Shown: positions 35,549 to 45,732 of the stretch, one piece after another
How positions within the stretch are numbered: the stretch's first letter is position 1
How the letters are laid out: the number at the start of each line of letters is the position of its first letter
NCBI RefSeq assembly: GCF_037975245.1
Contig: NC_092583.1
Coordinates: forward strand, 9,710,764-9,774,763
DNA length: 64,000 nucleotides
DNA from: Apostichopus japonicus
Lineage: Eukaryota > Echinodermata > Holothuroidea > Aspidochirotida > Stichopodidae
Reading direction: 5' to 3'
Made by a program: the position numbers and the translations under genes
The notes under the pieces: model-generated
What the model was told of the DNA's origin: nothing
Database searches by the model: none
The model's input: only the letters and a program-made list of their open reading frames with translations

Positions 35549-37118
35549 CCATATCTTGACTTATACTAGGTAGGTGTGATCAACTTGTTGCCCAAATGGA
35601 GACTGGCTGACTTTATTAATTTGTACAAGTACCATACATCTATGGCACTAGAATGTTTTCTTCTTGCTTTTTAAAAAAAAAAATTTAAAAAAATTGCATT
35701 TTATTTATGCAGCAATTGACCGAGCTTATAGACATTGATTCCTGATTCATGTATATACTAATTAATTTGCAAGTAATGAAGACAAGAGTTCATTTGTTTT
35801 CCCTTACTAGTTCAAAGACCTTAGCAATTTATCTTATTTTTGAAATTTAGAAACGGTTGTGTGAAAAGTAATTTATATTTGCAGGAAACCCTTCATTACT
35901 CCAGGAAATAGATAAAGATGGTTCGAATGTCATCTCACCTCTTGGCAAATGTATTCTTCAAAAGCTTGAAACTTCTTTAGCTTTCGTTATCATTGTCATG
36001 GATTCGTTCTTTCAAGTCAATGTGAGGTGGTCGGGTCAATTCCTGAAAGTGTTTTTTTGCGAGCAGAAATTTGTGGAAAGTATTCGCTGATAGAATTATC
36101 TTCCAGCTTGATGTACCATATTAACCCAAAAAGTTCATTAGTTTTAACACATTTTTTCGTCAAATGATTCGTATTAAAGTCAGGTAATTTATTGAGAATG
36201 CTGAATACGTTTTTTGTTAACAATCAGAATTGAGAATCCTTTTAATAGCCTGAGGCTACCTCTTGGCTCTAAATTATAAGATGTTATTTATTAACCATTA
36301 TTTTATCATCACTAGTGGAAAGCAGTCATAATATTTTGCTTTAGTAATTGCAATATCAAAAGAATGTCTATAAGAATGTGGGTTCACTACCATGAAATCC
36401 AAAAGCAATTTAGATTCTCAGACTAACTTGAGCCTCTCATTTGTTTCTTGGTAAATTGATAGGGAGGAAGGCTAATCACTGTAGATGGGAAATTAACTTT
36501 CTATTTTTTTTTTAACTTTTTGCAAAATGATGTTTTCATCCTTCCAAATTTTAGTATTAATCTAGTTCATCATCCATTTTATGGGATCCCTTTTTGTTTT
36601 TTAATCAGCATTTTTGTGGAGGTGATTGTGTGATAAAGCAAGCCAAACAACTAGGTTGAGGAATGGATCTGCAAAACTTCCTACTGAGGACAATAACCTT
36701 GCAATCTCTCTTTTTCATGTTTTGTCAACAAATTTGGCCACTTTTGTGTTGTTTTCCTCATATGCTTGTAAAAAACAAAATCGTTGGCATTCTTAAAACT
36801 TTCTTGATGGAAGACTATTTTAGCATTTATAGTGTCCAAATTACGGTACTGAACTGACATGGTTCTTGTCGGAAGTTTAGTAAAAAGTAGGTTATTGTTA
36901 TAGGTCACAGACTGCTTCTTAAAGGTATATAACTCTTTCCAGATCCGGCTTTAGGAATCACAAATGATTTTCGAGTTGGTTAGCATCATGTTTGATCTCT
37001 AGAGTAAAGCAAAATATGTCACCAAAAACAGAACTAGTATTGTTCGATACAGGTGACAAAACCCTACAGTGGAATTGCGACCTTCCTTACTGGTTTCGAA
37101 CCTCTGGACATACAATCA
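35549..37118. other. Spacer without a recognisable gene
   Basis: AT-rich sequence without an exon or repeat that I can delimit. Confidence 0.5.
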
Positions 37119-37254
37119 GCGTCCATGGCCTAGTTGGTTAGGGTGTCTGCGTACAAAGCGGGAGGCCCAGTTTCGAATCCCGGTGGAGGCTGTTTTTTTC
37201 ACTGTTCTTGATTTTCCAACTCATGTTACGATTTTCATTTATATATATATATAG
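37119..37254 (+). mobile_element. tRNA-derived SINE, copy 1
   Basis: The head (37119-37190) folds as a tRNA: GCGTCCA pairs with TGGAGGC with one mismatch, the A box is TGGCCTAGTTGG, the anticodon arm is TCTGC-GTACAAA-GCGGG, and the B box is GTTTCGAATCC. A T-run and a 40-base body (CACTGTTCTTGATTTTCCAA...) end in a TA-rich tail. The second copy at 38236 shares the head, T-run, body and tail, which proves that the unit is a retroposon and not a single tRNA gene. Confidence 0.85.
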
Positions 37255-37255
37255 A

Positions 37256-37756
37256 TATATACTGGAATATGCCCAGGATTTCCTGAGTGCCTGGTATACT
37301 GATCGCCGTCCTGGGGGAGGGGTCTAAGGGGGATGGGTGTTCCCCTCCCCTTTGAGAAATTTTCGATTTTTGAAAGTGCTCAGGTGCCAAATGCTGGCAC
37401 TTGTGTAGCTTTTTAAGCACACACACTAGTTTTGCTAACAATTTACATTTTTAAATTTTTTTTTAGTGAAATATATTATGTACCTGGTAAAAGTTATTAG
37501 TTTGTTTCAAAGAGATTTTACAAGGGACCAATTGAGAGCCTTAAGTAATGTTCTCGCATGTGTAACTGATGCATTATTAGTCAGTATGATTTTGGCATAG
37601 GCTAGGCCCAATTTATATTGAATATATACTTAGGAATGTCAGGATTTTAGATGAAAATAGTGCTGGAATGGATTCACGATTTTAAGACAGTGCTGGTCGG
37701 TAATTTTTAGTGCTGGGTTGGTCCGCCCAGTGCCGCCCAGTGTGGGCACACCCCTG
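37256..37756 (-). mobile_element. hAT-like non-autonomous element (limits uncertain)
   Basis: The minus-strand start CAGGGGTGTGCCCACACTGG at 37756 is a typical hAT-type terminus. The block GATCGCCGTCCTGGGGGAGG with a following CCCCTCCCC palindrome (37301-37352) matches, in reverse, the block at 52759-52817. It is inserted next to the TA tail of SINE copy 1, and TA repeats also follow the right end. No clean 8-bp duplication could be separated from the TA repeats, and a matching second terminus is unclear. Confidence 0.45.
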
Positions 37757-38235
37757 TATATATATATACTCATTATTCATTTGTACACTTCATTGTCCCT
37801 AATGTTGAACTATTTTGGAAAGTAACATGTATATTCCCGTAGCTTGCCGTAGCTTCTTGCATCATGGGGTCATACTGCATACCACCAAAATAGTGATTAC
37901 CTCAGATGAAAAAATGCAGCTTGATGTACTGCATGTGAAATAAAACAGGGTTGCAGGGGTTGCATTAAAAGTATACATGCGGTTATAAATATAATCCTTA
38001 AGTACTCTACAACTTGATAGCTTTAAGCTAGCTATTCCTCACGATTCAAAATACAGATTAGAATTACTCTAAGCAAAACTAGAAAATACCGGAAGATAAT
38101 GCAGAGTTCACAATATGCATTATTCCAGTTTTGAGGGTATTATAGATTTTTTTGTCTAGATCATAAAACTAATCAAAACTATTAAGTATCTCTGTACAAA
38201 GACTGAGCACTACATTTTCCAATTATACACATTAT

Positions 38236-38384
38236 GGGATACATAGCCTAGTGTTTCTGGGTATCTGCATATAAAGCGGGAGGCCCGGGCTCGAATCCTG
38301 GTGGAGGCTGGAAGTTTTTTTCACTGTTCTGGATTTTTCAACTCACTACAATTTCCATTATGTATATATATATATATATATATA
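38236..38384 (+). mobile_element. tRNA-derived SINE, copy 2
   Basis: This copy aligns with copy 1 over ATAGCCTAGT, the GTATCTGCATATAAAGCGGG anticodon arm, AGGCCCGGGCTCGAATCC (a better B box than copy 1), GGTGGAGGCTG, TTTTTTTCACTGTTCT and a TA tail. The 5' part of the D arm is diverged. Confidence 0.85.
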
Positions 38385-39013
38385 CTTTAACATTACTTAT
38401 GCAAATAATATTAAAAGTAAAAATAAGGCGAAATTCAATTAGTGGGACACAAAATATTGAAAAGCCAAGAATGGGAAGTAATCTCACCCAATAACAATGT
38501 TAACTTTGACTTAATCCATCGAACCCACACCAGGAAGAAAAGTTTTGTTTAGCATTCCAGGACCCAAGGGGGTTTTCTGATAGGACAAGGGCGATCAAGG
38601 GCAAAACCCTTACATGCAGTTTACATCAAAATGTTCTCATGTATAAATTGCGGCAAGGAAGTACTTTAAGCCTGTTGACTTTCTCTTGGAAATACTTCTT
38701 CTTGTACTGAACAAATCACTTCAGTTAATTTCTCCAACAACATCGCCAGCTCGAGTGCAGTTATGTATTGCTGTATTGGCTTCCTGTACAACCAAGCTGT
38801 TTCTATAAATAACCAACTTCTCCCATAAGATAACAATATCAGAGATATGTACGTATTCTGCATTGTGTGGCGCGTACTGCAGGTAGCTGTAATAATGACA
38901 CTCATGTCGAGCGAGAATGGAAGACGAGTTCAACGAAATAAAAAATTCATTCCATTTGACATACGATAGGTGGTGTGATGTAATCATTCTGGCCTCACTT
39001 ATATTAATTACAG

Positions 39014-39171
39014 ATCAGACACTGCACAGTTGTGTGCATCTTCAAAACTAAGTTCGACTGACTTTGAACAATGTTTGACTGACTTTGAACCTCTCTGCGA
39101 TTACTTTAGACCCCATGCTAAATCTGGACCAGACCAGGCTCTCCTACGCGATCACCGAACAGAAATTGAAG
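39014..39171 (+). CDS. Candidate internal exon, product unknown
   Basis: A 158-base stretch is bounded by TATATTAATTACAG on the left and G|GTTTGT on the right and is open throughout in one frame (52 full codons, phase 2 in and phase 1 out). It reads SDTAQLCASSKLSS, then two near-copies TDFEQCL and TDFEPLC, then RPHAKSGPDQALLRDHRTEIE. The balanced composition and splice-like edges look more protein-like than the surrounding frames. I do not recognise the family. Chance remains possible, since the stretch is short and the left pyrimidine tract is weak. Confidence 0.3.
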
Positions 39172-39364
39172 GTTTGTTTCTTAGAATAAAATGTGCGAAT
39201 TGGTAAGCAGTCTGAAGTAGGCCCTGTTATTATTGCCGACTCCACCTTTTGTGTCCAAGTGCCGGTGTAAAAAACGATAAATTTATGATAGTTAAAGGTC
39301 AAGGGCTCAAGGCTGATCTTGGGTCATCTTTGAGATAGCCTTTTATATTACAAATGTAACACAG

Positions 39365-40305
39365 CACAGAGTCTGATTCTCCCTCCATGATTCTATCCTA
39401 GTCTATTGTATGGTCTGATCCTCCCACTATCCTTGTCTACAGCAGAGTGTGATCCTCCCACTATCCTTGTCTACAGCAGGGTGTGATCCTACCTCTATCC
39501 AGTCTATAGCAGGGTCTGATCGTCCCTCTATCCTAGTCTATAGCAGGGTCTGATCGTCCCTCTATCCTAGTCTATAGCAGGGTCTGATCGTCCCTCTATC
39601 CTAGTCTATTGCAGGGTCTGATGCTCCCTCTATCCCTGTCTATAGCAGAGTGTGATCCTCCTTCTATCCTAGTCTATAGCAGGGTCTGATCGTCCCTCTA
39701 TCCTAGTCTATAGCAGGGTCTGATCGGCCCTCTATCCTAGTCTATAGCAGGGTCTGATCGTCCCTCTATCCTAGTCTATTGCAGGGTCTGATGCTCCCTC
39801 TATCCCTGTCTATAGCAGAGTGTGATCCTCCTTCTATCCTAGTCTATAGCAGGGTCTGATCGTCCCTCTATCCTAGTCTATAGCAGGGTCTGATCGTCCC
39901 TCTATCCTAGTCTATAGCAGGGTCTGATCGGCCCTCTATCCTAGTCTATCCCAGGGTCTGATCTTCCCTCTATCCCTGTCTATAGCAGAGTGTGATTGTC
40001 CCTCTATCCTAGTCTATAGCAGGGTCTGATCGTTCCTCTATCCTAGTCTATAGCAGGGTCTGATCGTCCCTCTATCCTAGTCTATAGCAGGGTCTGATCG
40101 TCCCTCTATCCTTGTCTATCGCAGGGTCTGATGCTCCCTCTATCCTAGTCTATAGCAGAGTGTGATCCTCCCTCTATCCTAGTCTATAGCAGGGTCTGAT
40201 CGTCCCTCTATCCTAGTCTATAGCAGGGTCTGATCGTCCCTCTATCCTAGTCTATAGCAGGGTCTGATCGTCCCTCTATCCTAGTCTATCGTAGGTTCTG
40301 ATCCT
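39365..40305 (+). repeat. 34-bp minisatellite
   Basis: About 27 tandem copies of a 34-bp unit built from GGGTCTGATCGTCCCTC and TATCCTAGTCTATAGCA. Variants (CTACAGCAGAGTGTGATCCT, GATGCTCCC) recur in blocks, for example 39560-39660 and 39755-39840, showing that multi-unit segments were duplicated. Copies at both edges are more diverged than those in the middle, as expected for unequal exchange. Confidence 0.95.
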
Positions 40306-42488
40306 TTCTTCACCATACAGATCGGATCTAATGTGAATAGGGTACTTCCTGTAGAGCTGTTTTTGTAGTTGATCACCAGCTCTGCAATAATATATTAGTA
40401 CTAATACTGTTTAATACTACTTGTACTGTTAGTAATTATATCATTCACTTTTCCTTGACTTTGGGAGATAGTTACCCCAACCCCCAGTTCCCTCTCTCCT
40501 CCTGCCTCCCTACCAGACCCAAGGGAAAATTCCTGAGAAGATTAGTAGAATTTAATAACTCAATTATAAAAATGTAAGTAAATTTAATATCATTACAGCT
40601 CTCTGTCATCCTCAGAATTATTCCAGACTTCTGTCGGTTAGAAAGAAGTCCTATCATATCTGTTAGAAATAGCTTTCAACCATCGTCTGTGGAAGCTAAA
40701 CAATGTATCTTGTATGATTCTTAACTGTGCAACTTGTTTTACTTGCAGGTTTTTCGCAACGCATGAATTAAACCTTAAAAATACAGGTTAATATCACACA
40801 GTTTTTTTTTCACCAACAAATTCTGTTTCTCCAGAATAAACAAAGCTCATGAGACTATAAAGTCCATCCATCACCTGTTAGTTAAATTAATCTGAAGCCT
40901 CTAGCCCAGCGTTCTTCGCAACAATTGTAAGCTTGTGATATGTCACTCTTATGATGTGATATATCACTCCATGATCTGATAACAAATTTGCAAAGAGATT
41001 GCAATCAAACGCTCCATGCAAGCATGAACATAAATCTCTTGTGATCTCACACTGTAAGTTTGTTTCTGGCTTATAGATATGCTTGAGCTAGAATGCAGTT
41101 TAAGTGAGAAGACAGGTAAGCCTACATCCTGGAAATTTCCAAAACAGTTGTAGAGATTTAAAAGATCCCCATCAGGCACTCATACATATGTAGGTAATAC
41201 TAATTTAGGTAAATATAATTATTCATGCACGAACAAGGTTGAACGTAAAATCGGTCCATTTAGTTAGTTGTAGGTCAGAAGTTATTTTGTTATTAATCTG
41301 TTTTGATAATCTTGTGTTGGTTTAAAAAGTTTAGACTTGTAGTATTGTACCCAGTTATATGGTTAGACTCCTGTGTCCTTCACATGTATGTTATAGTATT
41401 AATTTGCCAGTTGTTCGTTAATGCTAATTAAGTACTGTTATATGGTTATCTTTATCAGCAGTTCAAGACTCTTGTGTCCTTCACATATATGTTACAGTAC
41501 TTATTAATTTGCCAGTTGTTCGTTAATGCTAATTAAGTACTGTATATTCCTTTCTGTACATGTGTGTGAAGATTGGACGCAGATCTGGTGTAGTTTAATT
41601 GTCAGGAGCACAAACACACTCACTGCATTGGAAAGTTAGTTTCATTTGGCCAACAGCAGCTAACTTGGACGAAATGATTCCAGGAAATTGGAATAATATC
41701 AGGAGAAGAGAGATATGAGAGAGCATGCTAAATTCAAAAGGATACTTAACAACCGCTTGACATAGGTGATGAAAACATTCAAAGATATAAAGCAGTCATT
41801 AGAATATAACAAGAAGTCTACACCACAGAAAATGAATGATTCTCAAGCATGATTCTTCCATTCCTTCACAATAAATATGTCTTCCCAGATATTTCTTAAC
41901 CATGTAAATGACATACCAAAACAAGGTTAGAGCCCTTTGTAGAAAGCCCCCTCTCCCCCCCCCCATCCATTCCCCCTCCCCATTGATTAAACCAACATGA
42001 CTTTACCTACTTTCAAGCAGGGGAATGATTCTCAAGCATGTTGCTTCCATTCTTTCACAATAAATATGGTCTCCCAGATATTTCTTAATCATGAAAATGA
42101 CGAACCAAAACAAGGTTAACTTGTATCGTTCTGTATGGTTTAACCGTCCCTTACAAGATAACAAAATTAATTGCAAAGTCCAAAATTTTCAATGTGCTTC
42201 CCTGAAGAAGATTTTAATGGCACCGCAGTTGAACTTTTTCGAGAGTGTCTGTTTGGCCGTCCTGTTTACCACTTATTTCTCTAGATGATATTTAGAAATG
42301 CATTAAAATCTGATCAGTGGTATGAAACGTTGACCTAGATCCTGTATATCCTTGACCTTCTTTTTCTTTTAAAACTCTCACTCTTTCTCTATTTTTATCA
42401 AAGATTGCCCTGCATATATATTAGGCTGATATATTTAGGTCACATCCTGTTAACTGCAAAACCAATACGAATATACAGGAAACCATCT
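40306..42488. other. Spacer with two local direct duplications
   Basis: A ~80-base segment (TCCTTCACATGTATGTTA ... TGCTAATTAAGTACTGT) occurs at 41370-41441 and again at 41476-41543. A second ~95-base segment (GAATGATTCTCAAGCATG ... CCAAAACAAGGTTA) occurs at 41833-41928 and 42024-42118. No exon was recognised. Confidence 0.7.
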
Positions 42489-44325
42489 AGCAGTATTTCT
42501 GCAGTGTTGTTACAATGTTGCGAAAGGTTAGCTTTGTTTTAATGATACAAAAATTGCTCTAACGTCCTTTCTTGAGCTTTTAAATAAACTGTCGATATCA
42601 TTAAAAGTCTTCCCCTTGACACCTAAATCTTTCCAGGATGGATCTCCCATTCTAGAAGCATTTCTGCAGTGTTGTACAATGTTGCAAAAGGTTTTTTTTT
42701 TTTTTTAAATGATACAAAAATTTGCTCTAATGTCCTTTTTTGAGCTTTTAAATAAACTGTCTATATCATTAAAAGTCTTCCCCTTGACACCTAAATCTTT
42801 CCAGGATGGATCTCCCATTCTAGAAGTATTTCTGCAGTGTTGTACAATGTTGCGAAAGGTTAGCTTTATTTTAATGATACAAAAATTGCTCTAACGTCCT
42901 TTCTTGAGCTTTTAAATAAACTGTCGATATCATTAAAAGTCTTCCCCTTGACACCTAAATCTTTCCAGGATGGATCTCCCATTCTAGAAGCATTTCTGCA
43001 GTGTTGTACAATGTTGCAAAAGGTTTTTTTTTTTTTTTAAATGATACAAAAATTTGCTCTAATGTCCTTTTTTGAGCTTTTAAATAAACTGTCTATATCA
43101 TTAAAAGTCTTCCCCTTGACACCTAAATCTTTCCAGGATGGATAGATATCTCCCATTCTAGAAGCATTTCTGCAGTGTTGTACAATGTTGCAAAAGGTTT
43201 TTTTTTTTTTTAAATGATACAAAAATTTGCTCTAATGTCCTTTTTTGAGCTTTTAAATAAACTGTCTATATCATTAAAAGTCTTCCCCTTGACACTTAAA
43301 TCTTTCCAGGATGGATCTCCCATTCTAGAAGTATTTCTGCAGTGTTGTACAATGTTTCAAAAGGTTAGCTTTGTTTTAATGATACAAAAATTGCTCTAAC
43401 GTCCTTTCTTGAGCTTTTAAATAAACTGTCGATATCATTAAAAGTCTTCCCCTTGACACCTAAATCTTTCCAGGATGGATCTCCCATTCTAGAAGCATTT
43501 CTGCAGTGTTGTACAATGTTGCAAAAGGTTTTTTTTTTTTTTTAAATGATACAAAAATTTGCTCTAATGTCCTTTTTTGAGCTTTTAAATAAACTGTCTA
43601 TATCATTAAAAGTCTTCCCCTTGACACTTAAATCTTTCCAGGATGGATCTCCCATTCTAGAAGTATTTCTGCAGTGTTGTACAATGTTTCAAAAGGTTAG
43701 CTTTGTTTTAATGATACAAAAATTGCTCTAATGTCCTTTTTTGAGCTTTTAAATAAACTGTTGATATCATTAAAAGTCTTCCCCTTGACACCTAAATCTT
43801 TCCAGGATGGATCTCCCATTCTAGAAGCATTTCTGCAGTGTTGTACAATGTTGCAAAAGGTTTTTTTTTTTTTTAAATGATACAAAAATTTGCTCTAATG
43901 TCCTTTTTTGAGCTTTTAAATAAACTGTCTATATCATTAAAAGTCTTCCCCTTGACACTTAAATCTTTCCAGGATGGATCTCCCATTCTAGAAGTATTTC
44001 TGCAGTGTTGTACAATGTTTCAAAAGGTTAGCTTTGTTTTAATGATACAAAAATTACTCATAATGTCCTTTTTTAAGCTTTTAAATAAATTGTCGATATC
44101 ATTGAAAGTCTTCCCCTTGTCACCTAAAACTTTCCAGGATGATTGTCTCATTCTAGAAGTATTTCTGCAGTGTTGTACAATGTTGGGAAAGGTTAGCTTT
44201 GTTTTAATTATCCAAAAATTGCTCTAATGTCCTTTTTGAGCTTTTAAATAAACTGTCGAAATCATTAAAAGTCTTCCCTTGACACCTAAACCTTTCCCCG
44301 GATGGATCCCCCATTCTCATCGATG
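42489..44325 (+). repeat. ~166-bp satellite with dimeric higher-order structure
   Basis: Eleven tandem copies of a ~166-bp unit are recognised by TTTCTGCAGTGTTGTACAAT, AAACTGTC(G/T)ATATCATTAA and TCTTTCCAGGATGGATCTCC. Two monomer types alternate: one has GGTTAGCTTTGTTTTAATG, the other has a T-run of about 12-15 followed by AAATGATACAAAAATTTG. The result is a ~332-bp repeat visible between 43214, 43546 and 43877. The last units before 44325 are the most diverged. The recurring 61-residue frame is a by-product of the repeat and is not treated as a gene. Confidence 0.95.
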
Positions 44326-44593
44326 GATTTGCATGGTTGACCCAAGTTCTGCAGTTTCATGAGAATTTGTATCTTTACCATTACCATTGTGTGTGACAGG
44401 CAGACAAATAAACGTGAAGGGAAAAACTTTACTACTATAAATAAATAATTGCCTGCCAGATGTGAAAAAGCTAAGCTGTAACAGAATGTAAACCCAATAT
44501 GTTTCTGATAGTATGAGATATAATTCAAGGGACATTATTAAATTTTTGGAGAATTTTCAGTTTCTTTGCGGAAGCAATAATTGTTCACTGAGA

Positions 44594-45732
44594 CAGTGCC
44601 GGATTAAGCAAGTGCGGGGCCTGCAGCATACATGGTATTAAAGCAGCATTTTGTGTCCTCGACTATGGTATTTCTCAACCTCACTGACTCCACTATGCCA
44701 TAACGACATACATAACTAGCTTATCTATTTATATTTTACTTCAAATGGTGGCATAAAAGTCGAAAAAATTGCAACTTTCAACTGTGTTGTTCTCCAAGAT
44801 ATTTTCCGTTGGGAACCCAATAAACCTCGCCCATAATATGAATATTTAAACACTACGAACGTCATTGACAGCTACGTAATATAACACCACGCTTGATTTG
44901 TGTACAGTCTATATGGCAGTTGTACCAGGGAGTTGTACCAACGCAAAGTCTTGAATCTATTTTTAGCAACGGCTCATAACTAAACCTGCATCTCTGATTG
45001 GTTGAATTCAAACTAGTGGGTTTGGGAACGGAATGCGATTTAATTTTGTATGTGGAATACTCGCTAATTAACGTTTTTGGCAGGGAAAAACTTGGCTAAT
45101 ATCTTAATTTGCTGTTTTGTGATTTGATGTATGTAAAAAACTCGATGGACATGTCAAAAAAGTAGAAAACGGCGACCAAACGCAAAATGCTCATGAATAA
45201 ACATACTATTCACTGATTGGTGGAATTCAAACTAGTGGATTTGGAGATATGAAAACTTTGTCGAGGACACTTTTACTCGTTATCGATATAAATCGTTAAT
45301 TACTCGCTAATTAACGCTCTTGGCAGGATGAAACTTGGATGGTATCTTAGTTTGCTGTTTTATGATTGATACATGTAAAAAAATCGATGCACATGTTAAA
45401 AAGGTGGAAAAAAGCGACCCAACGCAAAATGCTGCTTTAAGGGGCCCTAATTGAAAGAACAATACTCATAAATGACTTCAGTTTCAAATGGCTTTGTATT
45501 GATGCATGGTATATGCATCACATAGCAACACACTCGCATAAATAATTAAAACAATAACCCCAATTGAAGATGATAATTGGTTAAAATCGCTAACAGTTCA
45601 TAAAAGTTGAAGGGGGTATAGTACCGTCCGTGTGGAGTCACCGAATGGGATATTGATAGCATTAAGTGTGGAGCCCTTGAGAACAGGGCCCGAAGCATAT
45701 GCTTCCTTCGCTACTAGGTTAATCCGGCAATG
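44594..45732 (+). mobile_element. Non-autonomous hAT-like element
   Basis: The left end CAGTGCCGGATTAAGC and the right end, reverse complemented CATTGCCGGATTAACC, form imperfect inverted termini with the CAGTG-type start of hAT elements. Inside each end are GGGGCCTGCAGCATA and AAGCATATGCTTC blocks. The 8 bases outside each end (CACTGAGA and TTTACAGA) do not match, so the insertion is old or the limits are off by some bases. It hosts the nested element at 44638-45440 and has no transposase. Confidence 0.6.
44638..45440 (+). mobile_element. TTAA-flanked element nested in the hAT-like element
   Basis: It begins TTAAAGCAGCATTTTG and ends CAAAATGCTGCTTTAA, an exact 16-bp inverted repeat whose outer TTAA could be the target duplication typical of piggyBac and Kolobok elements. 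Inside is a tandem duplication of about 220 bp (44994 and 45213 starts, sharing CTGATTGG, GAATTCAAACTAGTGG, TACTCGCTAATTAACG and CGCAAAATGC). GTGTCCTCGAC at the left recurs inverted near 45263. No transposase is present. Confidence 0.7.

Noticed and set aside
37119-37190. Functional tRNA gene
   Set aside because: Acceptor and D-stem mismatches, plus a second copy that shares the T-run, body and TA tail, identify it as a SINE head.
39365-40305. CRISPR-like array of regular repeats
   Set aside because: The 34-bp units abut with no unique spacers, and the context is eukaryotic, so it is a minisatellite.
42709-44227. Repeated 61-residue protein (starting MIQKFALMSF)
   Set aside because: It is the same satellite frame seen over and over with no family similarity or start context; it follows the repeat period.
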